A stretch of DNA of 64,000 bases from UBA7672 sp963738625. Its GTDB lineage: Bacteria; Pseudomonadota; Alphaproteobacteria; Caulobacterales; Hyphomonadaceae. This document shows, one piece after another, positions 61,063 to 64,000 of the stretch. Under the pieces are notes generated by a model, which was not told where the DNA came from, made no database searches, and saw only the letters and a program-made list of their open reading frames with translations. The stretch spans positions 124,001 through 188,000 of the forward strand of contig CAVTXH010000001.1 of assembly GCA_963738625.1 (NCBI GenBank), in the 5' to 3' direction. Numbering within the stretch: position 1 is the stretch's first letter; every line of letters starts with the position of its first letter. The position numbers and the translations under genes are program-made.

Positions 61063-62904
61063 ATGACTGCGAGCGCGCCAGCAGCAACGCCAGACAAGGC
61101 GGCGAAAAAGAAGCAAACCCTTCGCCAGACCATCGCCGCACTGGGCCAACCGCGCGTGGCTGGCATGGCGGCGTTGGGCTTTTCTTCTGGCATGCCCTTC
61201 ATGCTGACGGGCGCAACCTTCGGCTACTGGCTGCGGGACGCCGGCACGGCGCTGACCGCGATCGGCTTTCTGTCGTGGGTGGGGCTGGCCTACACCTTCA
61301 AGGTCTTCTGGGCGCCGATGGTCGACAAGGTGCGGCTGCCGATGCTGGGCAAGCTGGGCCAGCGGCGCAGCTGGGCGATCGCTGTGCAGATCGTCATCGG
61401 CGCGGCGTTGCTGGCGATGGCTGCGATCGGCCCGAACGTCGGCATTCAACACGCCGAGGAAGTGGCGGCGGCTACCGCAGGCCTTATCGAGACCGCCATG
61501 TCCGGCCCGCATGCGCCGATCATCGCCCCCTTGCATGCCGCGGCGCTTGAGGTCTTTGTACCGCACGTAACTCCCGAACAGCTGGTGACCCTTGGCATCG
61601 TTGCGCTGGTCGTCGCGTTCGCCTCCGCGACGCAGGACATTGCGATCGATGCCTGGCGCATCGAGGAGGCGCGAGATTCCGAAGAGCTGGGCACTTTCAC
61701 ATCAGCTTACCAGCTTGGCTATCGTATCGCGCTGCTGGTGACCGACGCGCTGATCCTGGTGTTCGCCAACCATCTGGGTTGGCCGATCTCCTACACCATC
61801 ATGGCGTTGCTGATGAGCGTCGGCCTCTTCGCCGCGCTGCGCATGCCGGAACCGAAAACGCAGACAGCGGCGGAAAGACCCCCGAGCGCAGCCGTGGCCA
61901 CGAGCTCGCGCACGAGGATCGCGGCGGGCTATTTCATTCTGGCGGCGGGGCTGTGCTGGCTGCTGCCCTACCTGCCCCACGCGAAATGGTTGGAGATGTT
62001 CGCCGTTCTGGGCAACCAGTCGACGTTTGGAGCCGGCTTCTCTATCGCATGCGTCCTCCTCGCAGCCGGCGCCTATTTGCGGATCCCGCAGACATGGATC
62101 GCCGGCGCTGCGCTGATCGTCGCGGTGGTGCTGGCGGCGTTCTACGGCGCGATCTCTGGCCATGACGTGATCGGCGGTGCGCCCCTATTCTGGCCGACCG
62201 TGCTGTGCCTGATCGCCGCCGCGCTCGCCGCCCCGCCGCGCATCTTCGACGCTTTCCTGGGTCCGTTGCTGGAGTTCTTCCACCATCATGGCTGGTTCGC
62301 GGCGGTGATGCTGCTGATGATCAGCGTCTATCGCCTGCCTGAATTCGTGATCGGGCCGGTGGCTGGGCCCTTCTATTCCGACCTCGGCCTCAGCAAGGAC
62401 GTGGTCGGCGGCGTGCGCGCCTCTGTCGGCCTTTTCGCTGCCATCGGCGGCATCGCCGCCGGCGGCGTGGCGGTTGCGGCGCTGGGCTTCAAGCGGACGC
62501 TGATCATTGGCGCGGTTCTGCAGGGGCTGGGCGTGGCTACCTTTGCAATTCTCGCCTACACTGGTCCCAGTATCAGCGTTTTCTCCTTTGCAATGGCGGC
62601 GGACAATTTCTGTTACGCCTTCGCGGGCGTCGCCCTTATCACCTACATGTCGAGCCTTACCAGCGTCGGCTATACGGCGACGCAATACGCTCTGCTGAGT
62701 TCGCTCTACACGCTGTTCGGAAAATTCCTGAAGGGCTTTTCGGGCGCGGTGGTCGATGGCTTCCAGCAGTCGGGGCGGACACTGATGGAGTCCTACGCGC
62801 TGTTCTACATCGGCGCAGGGCTTATCGCGGCGCCGGCGCTTGTGCTCTGCCTGGTGATTCTTGCGCGCCAGACGCGTGAGCCGAGTGTACCCGTTACAGG
62901 CTAG
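61063..62904 (+). CDS. ampG: AmpG-like muropeptide permease (MFS)
   Basis: 613 aa with about 14 helices. GFSSGMPFMLTGATFGYWLR after the first 40 residues and SATQDIAIDAWRIEEARDSE in the third loop are AmpG-family motifs. Imports GlcNAc-anhydroMurNAc peptides for cell-wall recycling. Longer than E. coli AmpG (491 aa) owing to extra segments around residues 130-180 and the C-terminal half. Separate from maeB by 107 bp. Confidence 0.85.
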   Translation: MTASAPAATPDKAAKKKQTLRQTIAALGQPRVAGMAALGFSSGMPFMLTGATFGYWLRDAGTALTAIGFLSWVGLAYTFKVFWAPMVDKVRLPMLGKLGQRRSWAIAVQIVIGAALLAMAAIGPNVGIQHAEEVAAATAGLIETAMSGPHAPIIAPLHAAALEVFVPHVTPEQLVTLGIVALVVAFASATQDIAIDAWRIEEARDSEELGTFTSAYQLGYRIALLVTDALILVFANHLGWPISYTIMALLMSVGLFAALRMPEPKTQTAAERPPSAAVATSSRTRIAAGYFILAAGLCWLLPYLPHAKWLEMFAVLGNQSTFGAGFSIACVLLAAGAYLRIPQTWIAGAALIVAVVLAAFYGAISGHDVIGGAPLFWPTVLCLIAAALAAPPRIFDAFLGPLLEFFHHHGWFAAVMLLMISVYRLPEFVIGPVAGPFYSDLGLSKDVVGGVRASVGLFAAIGGIAAGGVAVAALGFKRTLIIGAVLQGLGVATFAILAYTGPSISVFSFAMAADNFCYAFAGVALITYMSSLTSVGYTATQYALLSSLYTLFGKFLKGFSGAVVDGFQQSGRTLMESYALFYIGAGLIAAPALVLCLVILARQTREPSVPVTG

Positions 62905-62913
62905 AGCCGGAAA

Positions 62914-64000
62914 CTATTCAGCCGCTTGCGACGATCGCCGGGCCCAGCGCGTCGCAAGCTCGCGGAGGCGCGGGGGATCGATCGGCTTGGCGGCGAGCTG
63001 GGATATGCCGGCTTCGCGCGCGAGATCCTCAAGCTCGGGATTGACGTCGGCAGTAAGCGCCACGATCGGGATTTCGGATGCCGGGCCGGCAAGACGGCGG
63101 ATACGGCGCGTCGCCTCGAGCCCGTCCATCACCGGCATGCGGATATCCATGAAGATGACGGAATAGAGGGTTTCACCCACCCTTTCCAGCGCTTCGGCGC
63201 CGGTGCCTGCGGTATCGACGCGGAAGCCTGCCGCCGTGAGCGCGCTGCGCGCGAGGAGCGCGTTGACGGCGTTGTCGTCGGCGATCAGCACCGAGCCGGC
63301 TTCGCCTGGCTTCTTCGGGTCGTTGGCGGGTTCGGGCGCCGGAGCGCCCTTGAGCCCGGCGCGATCTGTGATGGAGGCGGCCCGCAGCGGACGGATGAGG
63401 TAGCCGGCGCAGCCCATCTGGCGGAACTGTTCGATGCGCGAACGGTCGCCGGGGCGCAGCACGACGAGCGTGCGATGTCGTTTCGCCATCGCTTCGATCT
63501 TCGCAGGCGGCAGCGCGGCGTCGAGGATGACGAGATCGGGGAAATCGCCGGCGGGCGCCAGCCTGGCGCCCTCGCTGGCAAGGGCGGCGATGCAGGCGAG
63601 GCTGGAGGCCGGGGGAAGATCGATGGCGACCTTGAGCGGACGCTCTGGTGGAGATGCGCGATACGGGGTTCCGCCAACCCTTTCGATCGGGAGATCGACG
63701 CGGAACATCGCGCCCTGCCCCCAGGTGGAGGACACATCGACTGCGCCTTTCATCGCGGCGACCAGCCGCGCGACGATGGCGAGGCCGAGGCCGACGCCGC
63801 CGTCGCGGCGGGCGTCGGCGGCGCTGACCTGGCTGAAGGCGTCGAACAGGCGGGCGCGGGCGTGGTCAGGCACGCCGGCGCCGGTGTCGCGCACGATGAG
63901 AGAGAGACCCTTGCCCTTCAGGCCTGGCCGAGCCTCGATCAGCACGGCGCCGCGTTCGGTGAACTTGATGGCGTTGCCGGCGAGGTTGAACAGGATCTGC
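62914..64000 (-). CDS. Hybrid sensor histidine kinase, 3' part (runs off the window)
   Basis: About 361 residues are visible. They begin inside the ATPase domain (ILFNLAGNAIKFTERGAVL, N-box), then RDTGAGVPDHARARLFDAFS, GGVGLGLAIVARLVAAMKGA (G boxes). A degenerate receiver-like segment follows (SLACIAALASEGARLAPAG, without the acidic pair), then a complete receiver: VLIADDNAVNALLARSAL, phospho-Asp in YSVIFMDIRMPVMDG, Thr in VALTADVN and Lys in AAKPIDPPRLREL. The sensor and dimerisation parts lie beyond 64000. Confidence 0.92.
   Translation of the reverse strand, partial: QILFNLAGNAIKFTERGAVLIEARPGLKGKGLSLIVRDTGAGVPDHARARLFDAFSQVSAADARRDGGVGLGLAIVARLVAAMKGAVDVSSTWGQGAMFRVDLPIERVGGTPYRASPPERPLKVAIDLPPASSLACIAALASEGARLAPAGDFPDLVILDAALPPAKIEAMAKRHRTLVVLRPGDRSRIEQFRQMGCAGYLIRPLRAASITDRAGLKGAPAPEPANDPKKPGEAGSVLIADDNAVNALLARSALTAAGFRVDTAGTGAEALERVGETLYSVIFMDIRMPVMDGLEATRRIRRLAGPASEIPIVALTADVNPELEDLAREAGISQLAAKPIDPPRLRELATRWARRSSQAAE

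Overview
The window is a gene-dense, GC-rich alphaproteobacterial chromosome segment. Gene order suggests Caulobacterales or a Hyphomonadaceae-like lineage, but this is inference from synteny and no rRNA gene is present. Supporting blocks are tsaB-rimI-fur-miaB-phoH-ybeY-corC-lnt-HTH-metK-trmB, glnD-murJ-trpS, divergent mutS/maeB, and htpX next to an SDHAF4-type gene, rsmB, a heparinase-family gene and purH. I see no phage, insertion sequence, CRISPR array, tRNA or rRNA.

Layout. 1-7 kb: envelope lipoproteins (a stand-alone protease-propeptide-like protein and an M23 peptidase), a sugar-type MFS transporter, Coq4, gpmA and a short RibD-like deaminase. 7-16 kb: cold-shock protein, ygfZ-tag-lipoprotein, TPR protein, cupin, LysE exporter, ppa, a single-receiver response regulator, argG, a GT87 membrane protein and a VWA protein. 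16.7-26.4 kb: purH, a CapD/FlaA1-type sugar epimerase, heparinase-family protein, rpe, a glycine-zipper lipoprotein, rsmB, htpX and an SDHAF4-like protein. 26.4-30.4 kb: a siderophore-iron module (TonB-dependent receptor, PKHD hydroxylase, PepSY membrane protein) with a Fur-like palindrome in front. 30.7-34 kb: a 43-aa membrane peptide, TetR regulator, gpsA, YciI protein and an exported methyltransferase-like protein. 34-44.7 kb: the conserved tRNA/ribosome/lipoprotein cluster from trmB to tsaB. 45-53.5 kb: Nfu, Usp, DUF2333, PCu(A)C, trpS, murJ and glnD. 53.6-64 kb: pnuC-nadR, a two-peptide operon, mutS, maeB, ampG and the 3' part of a hybrid histidine kinase.

The most unusual item is at 55.2-55.7 kb. 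Two paralogous 40- and 44-aa single-helix membrane peptides, too small for normal gene calling, lie in tandem behind a sequence that matches the sigma-54 (-24/-12) consensus at every defined position, and they end at a strong terminator. A third small membrane peptide (43 aa, 30.7 kb) lies downstream of a TetR gene. A 22-bp palindrome in front of it has half-sites that recur at the TetR/gpsA divergent start.

Four decayed genes can be read in the gaps: a glutathione S-transferase, a receiver-domain tail, a TetR C-terminal part, and a RutE-like nitroreductase readable in one frame with three internal stops. Several starts were moved from the longest frame on the basis of ribosome-binding sites, lipoboxes and 1-4 bp overlaps. 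The MFS transporter has no ATG, GTG or TTG in frame before its first membrane helix.
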